DNA of 64,000 bases from Bacillota bacterium (GTDB lineage Bacteria; Bacillota; Desulfotomaculia; Desulfotomaculales; VENG01), in contig VENG01000015.1 in assembly GCA_009711705.1 (NCBI GenBank), forward strand, positions 151,340 through 215,339, written 5' to 3'. Below, piece after piece: positions 1-8,453 of this stretch. Position 1 is the stretch's first letter. Every line of letters starts with the position of its first letter. Below the pieces are notes generated by a model. It had not been told where the DNA came from, searched no databases, and saw only the letters and a list, made by a program, of their open reading frames with translations. The position numbers and the translations under genes were made by a program.

Positions 1-464
1 GTAACCTTAAAATTATGTTCCCCCACCTTTAGGTTTTCCCCTATAACCATACCGGCAGAGCCTAGCATGGGAATTTCCTTCCTATCCAGCTTTGGTTCAC
101 CCATATCAACTTTAACTGCCGCTACAACACCGTTTTGAACACTAACTTCCGGAACCATAATCCCTGCTTTGGTTTCAACCTTGATCTGCTCTTTCTTTAT
201 GATACCCTTTTCATATATATATTTGCTTACACAACGTATGGCGTTACCGCACATCTCAGCCTCACTGCCGTCAGAATTAAGGATTTGCATGCGAATATCA
301 GCTTCATCAGTGGGCCATATAAGAACCAGCCCGTCCGCACCTATGCCGAAATGGCGATCACAAACAGCTTGAGCGAGCTTGGACAGATTCCCGGGTAGTT
401 CTTCAGATTCGGCATCAACCATAACAAAATCATTACCCAATCCATGTACCTTGGTAAAGTGCAA
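1..464 (-). CDS. dapF: Diaminopimelate epimerase, 5' part (runs off the left edge)
   Basis: DapF interconverts LL- and meso-diaminopimelate for lysine and peptidoglycan synthesis in the cytoplasm. The visible part opens with [16 protein letters not shown], the family's N-terminal signature, and carries [10 protein letters not shown] and CGNAIRC, the latter holding the first of the two catalytic cysteines. The start is a TTG (462-464) eight bases after an AAGGAGGG Shine-Dalgarno; there is no in-frame ATG this early. About 154 of roughly 280 residues are in the window, so the second catalytic cysteine is outside it. It lies about 100 bp downstream of the P-type ATPase gene on the same strand. 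Confidence 0.93.
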   Translation of the reverse strand, partial: MHFTKVHGLGNDFVMVDAESEELPGNLSKLAQAVCDRHFGIGADGLVLIWPTDEADIRMQILNSDGSEAEMCGNAIRCVSKYIYEKGIIKKEQIKVETKAGIMVPEVSVQNGVVAAVKVDMGEPKLDRKEIPMLGSAGMVIGENLKVGEHNFKV

Positions 465-567
465 CTGGATAGCCCTCCTTAAAAAAAGGCAGTTATTCTA
501 TTATTTGTCGTTATGGTACCAGTTTCCTCCCTAAAGAGCAATATATACTATATTTTTTAGCTTGACC

Positions 568-3309
568 TTATACTTTAACGTACATTACTCTTTCCTTTGC
601 CCGCAGGCGAACATGACGTACCAGTATTCCCAGAAACATTGGTGTCAATGTTACTGTCCCGATAACCATCCAATGCTGTAATTGCAAAGGCACAGTCTTG
701 AATATAGGTTGCAGCACCGGAACATAAGTAACTGACAATTGCAATGCCGTTGAAATTAGCACCGCTATGATTAAATACTTATTGGTGAAGATTCCCACTT
801 GCAGCAGGGATTGGTGTTCCGAACGACACGCAAATACAAAGAGCAGTTGAAAGAAAACAAGCGTGTTAAATGCCATAGTCCTGGCGATACCGAGGTCTAA
901 CCCACTGTCTATATAGCTCATGATGAATACTCCCAACGTACCGGCGGCAAAGATTATTCCTGTACCAAGTATCCTCCAGCTTAACCCTTCACTGAAAACA
1001 CCTTCACCTGGATCCCGGGGTTTTCTTGACATAATACCTTTTTCAATGGGATCTATACCCAGAGCCATTGCCGGCAAGCCATCTGTCACTAAATTCATCC
1101 ACAATAACTGTATGGGCAGCAGGGGCAGTGGAAGTCCTCCTAAAACTGCCAGGAACATAACCAATACTTCACCAACGTTGCAGGACAGAAGGTAGCGGAT
1201 AAACTTTCTAATGTTATCGTATATCCCGCGTCCCTCTTCAACAGCTGCAACTATAGAACTAAAATTATCGTCGGCTAAAACCATGGCAGAGGCTTCCTTG
1301 GTAACGTCGGTACCGGTGACACCCATGGAAATGCCGATGTCTGCTTCTTTTACTGCCGGGGCATCATTAACCCCGTCCCCTGTCATGGCCACCACATGTC
1401 CTTTATTTTTGAGGGCTCGTACTATGCGCAACTTGTGTTTCGGTGAAACCCTGGCACATACTGCTACTTTATTAATTACTTTTTCCAGCCGTTCATCACT
1501 CATGCCGTCCAAGTCAACACCTGTAAGTACTAATTCATTTTTCCTGTCCAAAATCCCCATCTCTGCTGCAACTGCCCTGGCCGTGACCTGGTGGTCACCG
1601 GTTATCATCACAGTTTTTATCCCGGCCCGCTTACAAGTATATACTGCTTTTATGGCTTCAGCACGAGGCGGGTCAATCATTCCGGCCAGGCCCACAAATA
1701 CCAGCGATGATTCGAACGCCTCTTCTTCTGTATAGACTTCTTTACCCGGTAACTCCTTGTATGCTAAGGCCAGGACCCGTAAGGCGTTTTCGGCCAAGGA
1801 AGCATTGCCATCCATTATTTTTCTTTTTACTTGTGGCGTCAAGACATGTTTTTTACCGTTCTGCACGTAATGTGAACATAGATCCAAAACTACGTCGGGG
1901 GCACCTTTTGTGTATAAGACACTTTTGCCCTGCTTATTGTACACTACAGACATTCGCTTTCGCTCAGAATCAAAGGGGATCTCATGCACCAGTGTTTGTT
2001 TCTTTAGTAATCTTTCTTTCCACACCCCGGCCTTTGCAGCCATTACCAAAAGTGCACCTTCAGTGGGATCACCGGAGATACTCCACGTTTTGCGCACCCC
2101 TTGTTTTATCTTGCGAAAAAGCCCCCCGACATCAATACTTCCTCGTTGCAGCGAAGAGTTATTGCAAAGAGATGCAATCTCCATAAAAATTTTAAAGTCT
2201 TCCTCATTAACATGATCCATTTTAAAATTGCCATGTGGCTCGTACCCTTCACCGGAAATATCTACGGAAACTCCGCCGATAAATGCTTTCCTCACCGTCA
2301 TTTCATTTTGGGTTAAAGTGCCGGTTTTGTCTGAACAGATAACCGTAGCACACCCTAAAGTTTCCACGGCAGGGAGTTTTCTTATAATGGCATTTCTTTT
2401 AATCATTCGCTGTACTCCAAGCGCCAGGGCTACCGTAACAATAGCCGGCAGGCCTTCCGGAATAGCTGCAACAGCTAAACTCACTCCTGCCAAGAACATT
2501 TGGTAAGCAGGCAATCCCCTGTAAATACCCACAACTACTACTAAAAAGCAAATTAGAAGACAAAAGCTTACCAGCCATGTTCCCACTTGTGCCAGGCGCC
2601 TCTGCAAAGGAGTCTGTTCGGGCGCTGCAGTTTGGATAAGTCCTGCAATTTGTCCCATTTCTGTAGCCATACCGGTCAAAACTACCATTCCCTTGGCCCT
2701 GCCGCGGGTGACAACAGTGCCGAAGAAGGCCATATTAAAAGTATCTCCTAAACTTGTCTCACCTGAAATCACGCCTGTTTCTTTTTTTACCGGGAAAGAC
2801 TCTCCGGTTAATGCTGATTCCTCTACTTCCAGGTTAAACTCTTCTATGATGCGTAAATCCGCGGGAACCCGGTCACCTGCCTCCACAAGCACAATATCAC
2901 CGGGGACTAATTCCGCTGATGGTATCTTACGCTCCCCCCCGTCTCTTATGACATTGGCTTCCGGCGCCGTTAACTGCCTTAAGGCTTCCATGGAGCGCTC
3001 TGCCCGGTATTCCTGCACGAGCCCTAAAATAGCATTAACGACAACAATAACCATAATCGTAATTGCATCGGCCCATTCACCCAGGACACCGCTTATTGCA
3101 GTGGCCGCCAGCAGTACTATGACCATAAAATCTTTAAATTGATTCAGGAACATTTGCCAGGCCGGAATCCCCGGGGTCCGGGCCAGTTCATTGAGGCCAA
3201 ATCTCTTTGCCCTTTCACCGGCTTCTTTATCATCGAGCCCCCTAAGCGGGTCACTTTGCAGCCTTTTTAATACCTCTTCTTTTGTAAGTTGATGCCATTG
3301 CCCAGACAT
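568..3309 (-). CDS. Calcium-type P-type (P2A) cation-transporting ATPase
   Basis: A membrane ATPase that probably exports Ca2+ at the expense of ATP. All P-type marks are present, in order: N-terminal cation-ATPase domain, actuator TGES near residue 168, PEGLP in a membrane helix near 284, phosphorylated aspartate in DKTGTLT near 327, nucleotide-binding KGAPD near 468, hinge GDGVND near 644, then a cluster of C-terminal membrane helices. At 913 residues it matches SERCA-like bacterial pumps. A GTG start two codons upstream (3315) sits only two bases after the GGGGG ribosome site, so the ATG at 3309, eight bases after it, is preferred. Ion specificity is inferred from family resemblance only. 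Confidence 0.95.
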   Translation of the reverse strand: MSGQWHQLTKEEVLKRLQSDPLRGLDDKEAGERAKRFGLNELARTPGIPAWQMFLNQFKDFMVIVLLAATAISGVLGEWADAITIMVIVVVNAILGLVQEYRAERSMEALRQLTAPEANVIRDGGERKIPSAELVPGDIVLVEAGDRVPADLRIIEEFNLEVEESALTGESFPVKKETGVISGETSLGDTFNMAFFGTVVTRGRAKGMVVLTGMATEMGQIAGLIQTAAPEQTPLQRRLAQVGTWLVSFCLLICFLVVVVGIYRGLPAYQMFLAGVSLAVAAIPEGLPAIVTVALALGVQRMIKRNAIIRKLPAVETLGCATVICSDKTGTLTQNEMTVRKAFIGGVSVDISGEGYEPHGNFKMDHVNEEDFKIFMEIASLCNNSSLQRGSIDVGGLFRKIKQGVRKTWSISGDPTEGALLVMAAKAGVWKERLLKKQTLVHEIPFDSERKRMSVVYNKQGKSVLYTKGAPDVVLDLCSHYVQNGKKHVLTPQVKRKIMDGNASLAENALRVLALAYKELPGKEVYTEEEAFESSLVFVGLAGMIDPPRAEAIKAVYTCKRAGIKTVMITGDHQVTARAVAAEMGILDRKNELVLTGVDLDGMSDERLEKVINKVAVCARVSPKHKLRIVRALKNKGHVVAMTGDGVNDAPAVKEADIGISMGVTGTDVTKEASAMVLADDNFSSIVAAVEEGRGIYDNIRKFIRYLLSCNVGEVLVMFLAVLGGLPLPLLPIQLLWMNLVTDGLPAMALGIDPIEKGIMSRKPRDPGEGVFSEGLSWRILGTGIIFAAGTLGVFIMSYIDSGLDLGIARTMAFNTLVFFQLLFVFACRSEHQSLLQVGIFTNKYLIIAVLISTALQLSVTYVPVLQPIFKTVPLQLQHWMVIGTVTLTPMFLGILVRHVRLRAKERVMYVKV

Positions 3310-3417
3310 AGCCACTACCCCCTTAATTTGCCAATTGCTTAACTTAAATATATTGTCCGCGACCCCAAAAAATGCCCCTTTTTTAGGACATGCATGAGCA
3401 ACAGTGAGATCCTTCCT

Positions 3418-3445
3418 TTTACCCTCGGAATTTCCGTGCTATACT
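3418..3445 (+). promoter_or_regulatory. Possible sigma-A promoter for rqcH
   Basis: TTTACC (3418-3423) and TATACT (3440-3445) are separated by 16 bp, about 50 bp before the rqcH start. The -10 is good and the -35 matches four of six positions. Tentative. Confidence 0.35.
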
Positions 3446-3494
3446 TAATCCGAAGATAACAAAATCTAAGTGTAATTACCGGAGTTGATACTTT

Positions 3495-5270
3495 ATGCCC
3501 TTTGATGGATTAATGTTGACAGCAATAAAATCCGAGCTCAGCAAAACTTTGGTTGGGGCCAAGATAGATAAGATTTACCAGCCTGCAAAAACTGATATTG
3601 TGCTGAATATACGTCACCACCGGGAGCGTTACCGGCTACTTCTTAGTGCTCACTCGCGTGATGCCAGGGTTCATTTATCCACCCAGCCGAATGAGAACCC
3701 AACCCAACCGCCTACATTTTGCATGGTACTACGCAAACACCTTGAGGGTGGATCTATTAAAGAGATTGAACAGCCAGGGCTAGAGAGGGTTTTAAAAATA
3801 CATGTAGCAGCCAGAGATGAATTAGGTCGGCCTTCTGAAAAGCTTTTGATTTGTGAAATTATGGGCAAACACAGTAACATTTTATTGGTAGATCCTACAG
3901 TTAACATCATTACTGACGGTATAAGGCGATATTCCCACGAGGTAAGCAGGCACCGTGAGGTATTACCCGGCAGGCCATACATTCCAGCTCCCGCTCAAAA
4001 TAAGCTTAATCCCCTGCAAGTGGATGAAGACACCTTCCGCAACGTTATTTTTGCCGCACCCTTGGAAAACAGGGTTGTTAAAGTTCTTCAAAATGGGTTT
4101 GAAGGCCTTAGCACTGTCATGGCCAGGGAAATTGTCTTCAGGGCACAGCTCTCGGAAGAGTTAACTGTCAATTACTGCGGTGAACATGAAATGCGTGTAT
4201 TGTGGCAGGCATTACAATCTTTGTCTGTTCCTGCCTCCAATGGGCAATTTCAATCAACAATAATTGAAGATAGCAATAAAAATCCTGTGGAGTTTGCTGC
4301 ATTTGACCTTACAATATTAGAAGGATATACCAGGCATCATGGCAGCCCCAGCGAGATTGCGGATAATTTTTTTGCCGCTGTTAAATTAATAGATCGTTTT
4401 AAAGGTGAAATCCAATCCTTAAAAACAAAATTAAATAAAGAAGTAAAGCGACTGAAAAAGAAAATGTCCTTGCAAACAGAAAGTGCGGACACGGCACAAA
4501 AGGCTGAAAATTACCGTGTATTTGGAGAGCTTTTAACCGCAAGTATTTATCGCCTGGACAAAGGTAACACAGAAATAGAGGTGAATAACTTCTATGATCC
4601 GGAAGGCAAATCAGTTGTAATTCCACTGGATGCCAGACTGTCTCCGGCCGCCAATGCACAGTCCTACTTTAAAAAATATGTAAAGGCCAAAAAGACCCGC
4701 AAGGCCGCCTTGGAACAAGCACGAAAAAGCAAAGCTGAACTTGATTATCTGCAGGGAGTCTTACTTAATGTAAAGCAGGCAACTTCACTGGTTGATCTAA
4801 GCGAAATTAGGCAGGAGCTAATCGAACAAGGATACATTGGGGACAAAAACCATAAAGTACCTACTAAAAAAGAAAAGAAAAAAACAGCTTCCCCTCCACT
4901 GCCGTTTAAGTCTAGTGACGGTTTTTTAATTCTTGTCGGTCGTAATAATAAGCAAAATGACAGGTTAACCATGAAGCTGGCCAAAGATAATGACATATGG
5001 CTTCATACTAAAGATATCCCTGGATCTCATGTAATCATAAAAACACAAGGTATGAAAGTGCCTGACCATACGATACACCAGGCGGCGGTAATCGCTGCTT
5101 TCTACAGCCAAGCACGTGATTCCCAAAATGTCCCTGTGGATTACACCCCAAGAAAAAACGTGAAAAAGCCCCGCGGTGCCAAGCCTGGTTATGTTATTTA
5201 CGAACAACAACGCACAGCTGTGGTTACTCCCGATGCAAAGCTTATTTCATCCCTGGAGCAAGAGGATTAA
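3495..5270 (+). CDS. rqcH: RqcH/NFACT-family ribosome quality control protein
   Basis: The bacterial Rqc2/NEMF homologue, often annotated as fibronectin-binding protein A. It binds stalled 50S subunits carrying peptidyl-tRNA and recruits tRNA-Ala to add C-terminal alanine tails (established for Bacillus RqcH). The 591 residues give the expected order: NFACT-N domain (MPFDGLMLTAIKSEL at the start), helix-hairpin-helix-like middle, a charged coiled coil around residues 290-320 and again 395-420, and the NFACT-R (DUF814) domain with IWLHTKDIPGSHVI near residue 505. The start ATG follows a GGAG about ten bases upstream. The gene is divergent from the Ca-ATPase and is followed by the peptidase gene 75 bp downstream. 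Confidence 0.93.
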   Translation: MPFDGLMLTAIKSELSKTLVGAKIDKIYQPAKTDIVLNIRHHRERYRLLLSAHSRDARVHLSTQPNENPTQPPTFCMVLRKHLEGGSIKEIEQPGLERVLKIHVAARDELGRPSEKLLICEIMGKHSNILLVDPTVNIITDGIRRYSHEVSRHREVLPGRPYIPAPAQNKLNPLQVDEDTFRNVIFAAPLENRVVKVLQNGFEGLSTVMAREIVFRAQLSEELTVNYCGEHEMRVLWQALQSLSVPASNGQFQSTIIEDSNKNPVEFAAFDLTILEGYTRHHGSPSEIADNFFAAVKLIDRFKGEIQSLKTKLNKEVKRLKKKMSLQTESADTAQKAENYRVFGELLTASIYRLDKGNTEIEVNNFYDPEGKSVVIPLDARLSPAANAQSYFKKYVKAKKTRKAALEQARKSKAELDYLQGVLLNVKQATSLVDLSEIRQELIEQGYIGDKNHKVPTKKEKKKTASPPLPFKSSDGFLILVGRNNKQNDRLTMKLAKDNDIWLHTKDIPGSHVIIKTQGMKVPDHTIHQAAVIAAFYSQARDSQNVPVDYTPRKNVKKPRGAKPGYVIYEQQRTAVVTPDAKLISSLEQED

Positions 5271-5345
5271 TGTACAAATTTTTTCATTCTAAGGTGCAAT
5301 CCTGGGTACTATATATTTTAAAGGATCCCTTAGGAGGAAAACCTC

Positions 5346-6443
5346 ATGTCAAATTTTGCTCCGGATAGAGACGATATAGTTAAAACATTGGAAGCACTAA
5401 CTGAAATTGCCGCTGTTACTGGATTTGAAGATAATTTACAAGACTACTTAAAAAGCTTAGTAACACCGTATGCATCATCTATGCAGCAAGACCAATCGGG
5501 CAACCTTATTGCATCCCGTAAAGGGATTGAGGGTGGATTAAAAATAATGCTGTGTGCCCACATGGATGAAATTGGCTTTGTGGTCAGATCGATCGGTCCC
5601 TGGGGATTTTTGTATCTTTACCCTTTAGGAGGTATACCGGAGAATATAGGCCCCGGCCACTGGGTTACGGTACATACAGACAGGGGACCTGTTTCAGGTA
5701 CCATCGGAATTCACTCCGCCCATCTTCCTGTATCCGGCATTCCGCCCTTATTTGCCGATATAGGGGCTGAACGAAGACATCAAGCCATGGCCATGGGCGT
5801 TAAAACAGGGGACCCAGTGACAGTACAATACGGGTTTAAGCAACTAAACGAAGAGCGGGTGGTAGGGCGGTGCATGGATAATAGAATTGGATGCACTATA
5901 CTCGTGACTGTACTGAAGTTGCTGGCCCAAACCGTACACCGGGCAAATATATTTGCCGTCTTTTCAAGCACTGAAGAACACGGTATGCACCCGGGGAATC
6001 CTCCCGCCCAGGTGCACGGAGCCAGGGGCGCTTTCGTGGCGGCGCAAAGTATAAAGCCTCACTTTGCAGTGGTACTGGACAGTATGGTAGCCAGTGATAT
6101 ACCGGGTCTCTCGGAGTCCGAGCAACTTATTCGCCTGGGGCGCGGAGTCACTCTTCGCCTGTTGGACGATATGGCCATTATGCGACCAAAGGTGAAAAAA
6201 TTTGCCCGTGATGTGGCTGAAAAAAACAATATCAAGGTCCAAGAAAGTATTTCCAGGTCATTTACCGACACCTCGATGATACAGCTTTCCGGGGCGGCTG
6301 TTTGCACCCTGGGAGTCCCACTGCGGTACATTCATTCCCCCGGCCAGGTGGCTGCACTTTCCGATATTGAGAGTGCTATCAACATGGTTACTGGAATAAT
6401 CCAACATTTGGAGGCTGAACCTCCTGACTGGTTGCATAATTAA
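5346..6443 (+). CDS. M42-family metallo-aminopeptidase
   Basis: A di-metal cytosolic aminopeptidase of the M42 (TET/glutamyl aminopeptidase, formerly cellulase M) family, which trims short peptides. Metal and catalytic elements are visible: AHMDE near residue 77, CMDNRIG near 178, the catalytic pair in STEEHG near 210, VVLDS near 246, and the final ligand in YIHSPGQ near 328. At 365 residues it is slightly longer than usual, partly because about ten residues (HPGNPPAQVH) lie between the EE pair and the GARGA segment. AGGAGGAAAACCTC precedes the ATG. Substrate preference cannot be read from sequence. Confidence 0.88.
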   Translation: MSNFAPDRDDIVKTLEALTEIAAVTGFEDNLQDYLKSLVTPYASSMQQDQSGNLIASRKGIEGGLKIMLCAHMDEIGFVVRSIGPWGFLYLYPLGGIPENIGPGHWVTVHTDRGPVSGTIGIHSAHLPVSGIPPLFADIGAERRHQAMAMGVKTGDPVTVQYGFKQLNEERVVGRCMDNRIGCTILVTVLKLLAQTVHRANIFAVFSSTEEHGMHPGNPPAQVHGARGAFVAAQSIKPHFAVVLDSMVASDIPGLSESEQLIRLGRGVTLRLLDDMAIMRPKVKKFARDVAEKNNIKVQESISRSFTDTSMIQLSGAAVCTLGVPLRYIHSPGQVAALSDIESAINMVTGIIQHLEAEPPDWLHN

Positions 6444-6471
6444 ATATAACGACCCTAGTAATTTGTAACCC

Positions 6472-6500
6472 GAATAAGGATTCCACCTGAACACATAATA
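6472..6500 (+). promoter_or_regulatory. Sigma-G-like sporulation promoter
   Basis: GAATA (6472-6476), a 17-bp spacer and CATAATA (6494-6500) match the forespore sigma-G consensus (gHATR, 17-18 bp, CATwhTA). The element lies 44 bp before a spore-protein gene, a class normally controlled by sigma-G, which supports the call. Confidence 0.65.
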
Positions 6501-6543
6501 ATAATGCGCTGTTACACCCCTGTATTCAAAAGGAGGTTGGCTA

Positions 6544-6717
6544 ATGGCCAATGGACGAGGAATAATGTCCGATGAGTTAAAGTATGAGTTGGCAGATGAA
6601 CTGGGGGTAGGAGATATTGCCCGCACCGAAGGTTTCGGCGCAGTATCATCCAGAAATTGCGGTAACTTGGTTCGCCTGGCCATTCAGAAGGCCGAACAAA
6701 TGATGATTCAGGGATAG
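6544..6717 (+). CDS. Alpha/beta-type small acid-soluble spore protein
   Basis: A 57-residue forespore DNA-binding protein that would coat and protect spore DNA and be degraded on germination. It has the two conserved SASP blocks: ELKYELADELGV near residues 11-22 and a glycine-asparagine segment followed by VRLAIQKAEQ near 40-52, which replaces the commoner NMVRRMIEIAEQ. The germination-protease site (usually TEFAxE) is represented only loosely by ARTEGFG. AAGGAGG lies seven bases before the ATG. It is shorter than typical 60-75 residue members. The sigma-G-like promoter upstream and the hairpin downstream suggest a monocistronic unit. Confidence 0.88.
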   Translation: MANGRGIMSDELKYELADELGVGDIARTEGFGAVSSRNCGNLVRLAIQKAEQMMIQG

Positions 6718-6727
6718 TAACAGTAAC

Positions 6728-6749
6728 GGGGGGTGCTTTTAGCATCCCC
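6728..6749 (+). terminator. Hairpin after the spore-protein gene
   Basis: GGGGGTGCT-TTT-AGCATCCCC forms a stem of about nine pairs with one G-T wobble, ten bases after the stop codon. The following run is only TATTCTAT, so termination may be weak. Confidence 0.5.
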
Positions 6750-6784
6750 TATTCTATGCAGAATGGTAAAACCGGATACAGGTC

Positions 6785-6813
6785 TTGACAAACCAACTTT
6801 TTAAAGGAATAAT
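6785..6813 (+). promoter_or_regulatory. Sigma-A promoter for the asparagine-synthetase-like gene
   Basis: TTGACA (6785-6790), a perfect -35, is followed after exactly 17 bp by AATAAT (6808-6813), five of six matches to the -10. Transcription should start near 6820, directly at the first strand of the leader structure. Confidence 0.75.
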
Positions 6814-6819
6814 TAGGTA

Positions 6820-6898
6820 ACGGGGAAGCAACTTATAGTGGCACAACGATGTGTCACTCACACGATGGAGTGTCCTTCCCCCAAAAGACACGGGAGGG
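6820..6898 (+). promoter_or_regulatory. Structured 5' leader, candidate cis-regulatory RNA
   Basis: The leader can fold as a three-way junction. The closing stem pairs GGGGAAG (6822-6828) with CTTCCCC (6875-6881). Arm one is GTGGCAC (6838-6844) with GTGTCAC (6851-6857), arm two ACAC (6860-6863) with GTGT (6870-6873). The ribosome site GGGAGG (6893-6898) follows; the closing stem's 3' strand could pair with it instead, which would suggest translational switching. I do not recognise a known riboswitch class. The fold was found by eye; the switching idea is inference. Confidence 0.45.
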
Positions 6899-6905
6899 AA
6901 TGCTT

Positions 6906-8372
6906 TTGGCTGGAATTATTGCCACTTACGGTTTATCGAATGATGCCGATGTGCAGGCAATGCTGGATAAGGTAAAGCACAGAGGACCTGATGGAACCAT
7001 TGGATTCAAATCTGGAAAACTGGTAATAGGAGAAACTTTTCTCTCACTTAACCCTGAGAAAAATAACTGCTGCGCCGGTGGCGATCAGAAACAGAATTAC
7101 GCCGCCCTGGATGGAAGAATTTTTAACCGAAAACAATTTACGGATGAAAACAATAATTTTGAGACAGACGGAGAAATAGCGTTAAGGCTGTATCAAGAAC
7201 AGGGTCCTGATTTTCTCCAAGAGCTGGACGGGATGTTTGCAATGGTTCTTGCAGTAGAGGGTGGGAAACCCTTTGCCGCCAGAGATCCCCTTGGCGTCAA
7301 GCCATTATATTACGGCTATAAAAACGGTACCATGTATTTTGCCTCAGAGGTAAAGGCCCTTGTGGGTTATGCCGATGATATTAAATTTTTCCCGCCAGGC
7401 CATTACTTTACTCCGGAGTCCGGGTTTAAGCGTTACATTGATTTCGAAAATATAAAGTGGAAAGAGCATGAGCTGGATGAAGCTCTCGGCAAAATACGAA
7501 ATCTCATGGAAGAAAGTGTGCTTAGGCAGATTCCTAGACAGACGGTCCCGGCATCCCTGTTAAGCGGAGGCATAGACAGTAGTATCATTGCCGCCATTAC
7601 CGCGCGTCATGTAGACAATCTTAAAACCTTTTGTGTAGGTATGGAAGGCGCCAAGGATCTGGAAGCGGCGCGCAAAGTAGCAGACTTTATCGGATCACAG
7701 CATACCCAGTACACATATGACAAGAAAGACATCCAAGAAATACTGCCTGAAGTAATTTATTACATGGAGTCTTTTGACCCTTCGTTGATTCGCAGTTCCG
7801 TGGCCAATTACTTCGCGTATAAACTTGTAGGAGATAACGCCCGGGTGGTTTTCTCCGGGGAAGGCGGAGATGAATTGTTTGGCGGTTATATGTATCTGAA
7901 GGATTTGGAAGGGGAAGAGAGGCTCCATCAAGAACTGATTGGTTTCTTTGACGGGCTTCATAACGTTGGTCTACAGCGTGTTGACCGTATGTCCATGGCT
8001 CATTCCAAAGAATGCCGCATGCCCTTCCTGGGGATGAACCTGCTGCAGTACGCCACAACATTACCGCCCAAATGGAAAATATACGGATCTGAAAAAATAG
8101 AAAAGTGGGTTCTTAGGAAGGCCTTTGAAGGATGGATTCCGGATGATGTTCTTTGGCGCATTAAACAAGAGTTTTCCCAGGGAAGCGGCACCGTGGACGT
8201 AATGGATGAAATTGCGCAAGAACAGATTACTGACAGTGAATTTGATCGGGAAAAAAATGCAATTAACCCGCCGCTTAGAAATAAGGAAGAACTGATGTAT
8301 TACAGAATTTTCCGCCAATATTTTGACGATGATTCAGCTGTAGCCACCGTTGGACGCTGGATAACGACATAA
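6906..8372 (+). CDS. Asparagine-synthetase-like protein with a degenerate glutaminase domain
   Basis: The synthetase half is intact: PP-loop SGGIDSS near residue 220, FSGEGGDELFGGY near 320 and RIKQEFSQGSG near the end, so ATP-dependent amidation of an acid such as aspartate is plausible. The glutamine-amidotransferase half keeps HRGPDG but lacks the nucleophile. The TTG at 6906, eight bases after GGGAGG, gives MAGI where active enzymes have MCGI; the ATG at 6900 almost abuts the ribosome site. The usual HRRLSI and NGEIYN segments are also lost (GETFLSL and LDGRIFN instead). Free ammonia or a partner amidase would have to supply nitrogen. At 488 residues it lacks extra C-terminal domains. True substrate unknown. 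Confidence 0.8.
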   Translation: MAGIIATYGLSNDADVQAMLDKVKHRGPDGTIGFKSGKLVIGETFLSLNPEKNNCCAGGDQKQNYAALDGRIFNRKQFTDENNNFETDGEIALRLYQEQGPDFLQELDGMFAMVLAVEGGKPFAARDPLGVKPLYYGYKNGTMYFASEVKALVGYADDIKFFPPGHYFTPESGFKRYIDFENIKWKEHELDEALGKIRNLMEESVLRQIPRQTVPASLLSGGIDSSIIAAITARHVDNLKTFCVGMEGAKDLEAARKVADFIGSQHTQYTYDKKDIQEILPEVIYYMESFDPSLIRSSVANYFAYKLVGDNARVVFSGEGGDELFGGYMYLKDLEGEERLHQELIGFFDGLHNVGLQRVDRMSMAHSKECRMPFLGMNLLQYATTLPPKWKIYGSEKIEKWVLRKAFEGWIPDDVLWRIKQEFSQGSGTVDVMDEIAQEQITDSEFDREKNAINPPLRNKEELMYYRIFRQYFDDDSAVATVGRWITT

Positions 8373-8416
8373 ACAAAAAAGGTACATTCCATTAATGGAG
8401 TGTACCTTTTTTGTTT
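8371..8416. terminator. Bidirectional intrinsic terminator
   Basis: A 12-bp stem, GGTACATTCCAT with ATGGAGTGTACC (8381-8406), is flanked by an A-run on the left and TTTTTTGTTT on the right. It serves the asparagine-synthetase-like gene and the convergent gene at 8454. Confidence 0.93.
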
Positions 8417-8453
8417 ACTTTAGTATACCTTGCCATATATATGCGCGCTTTTT

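Noticed and set aside
1211..1735. 174-codon plus-strand frame
   Set aside because: Fully inside the Ca-ATPase gene on the opposite strand; low-complexity shadow translation.
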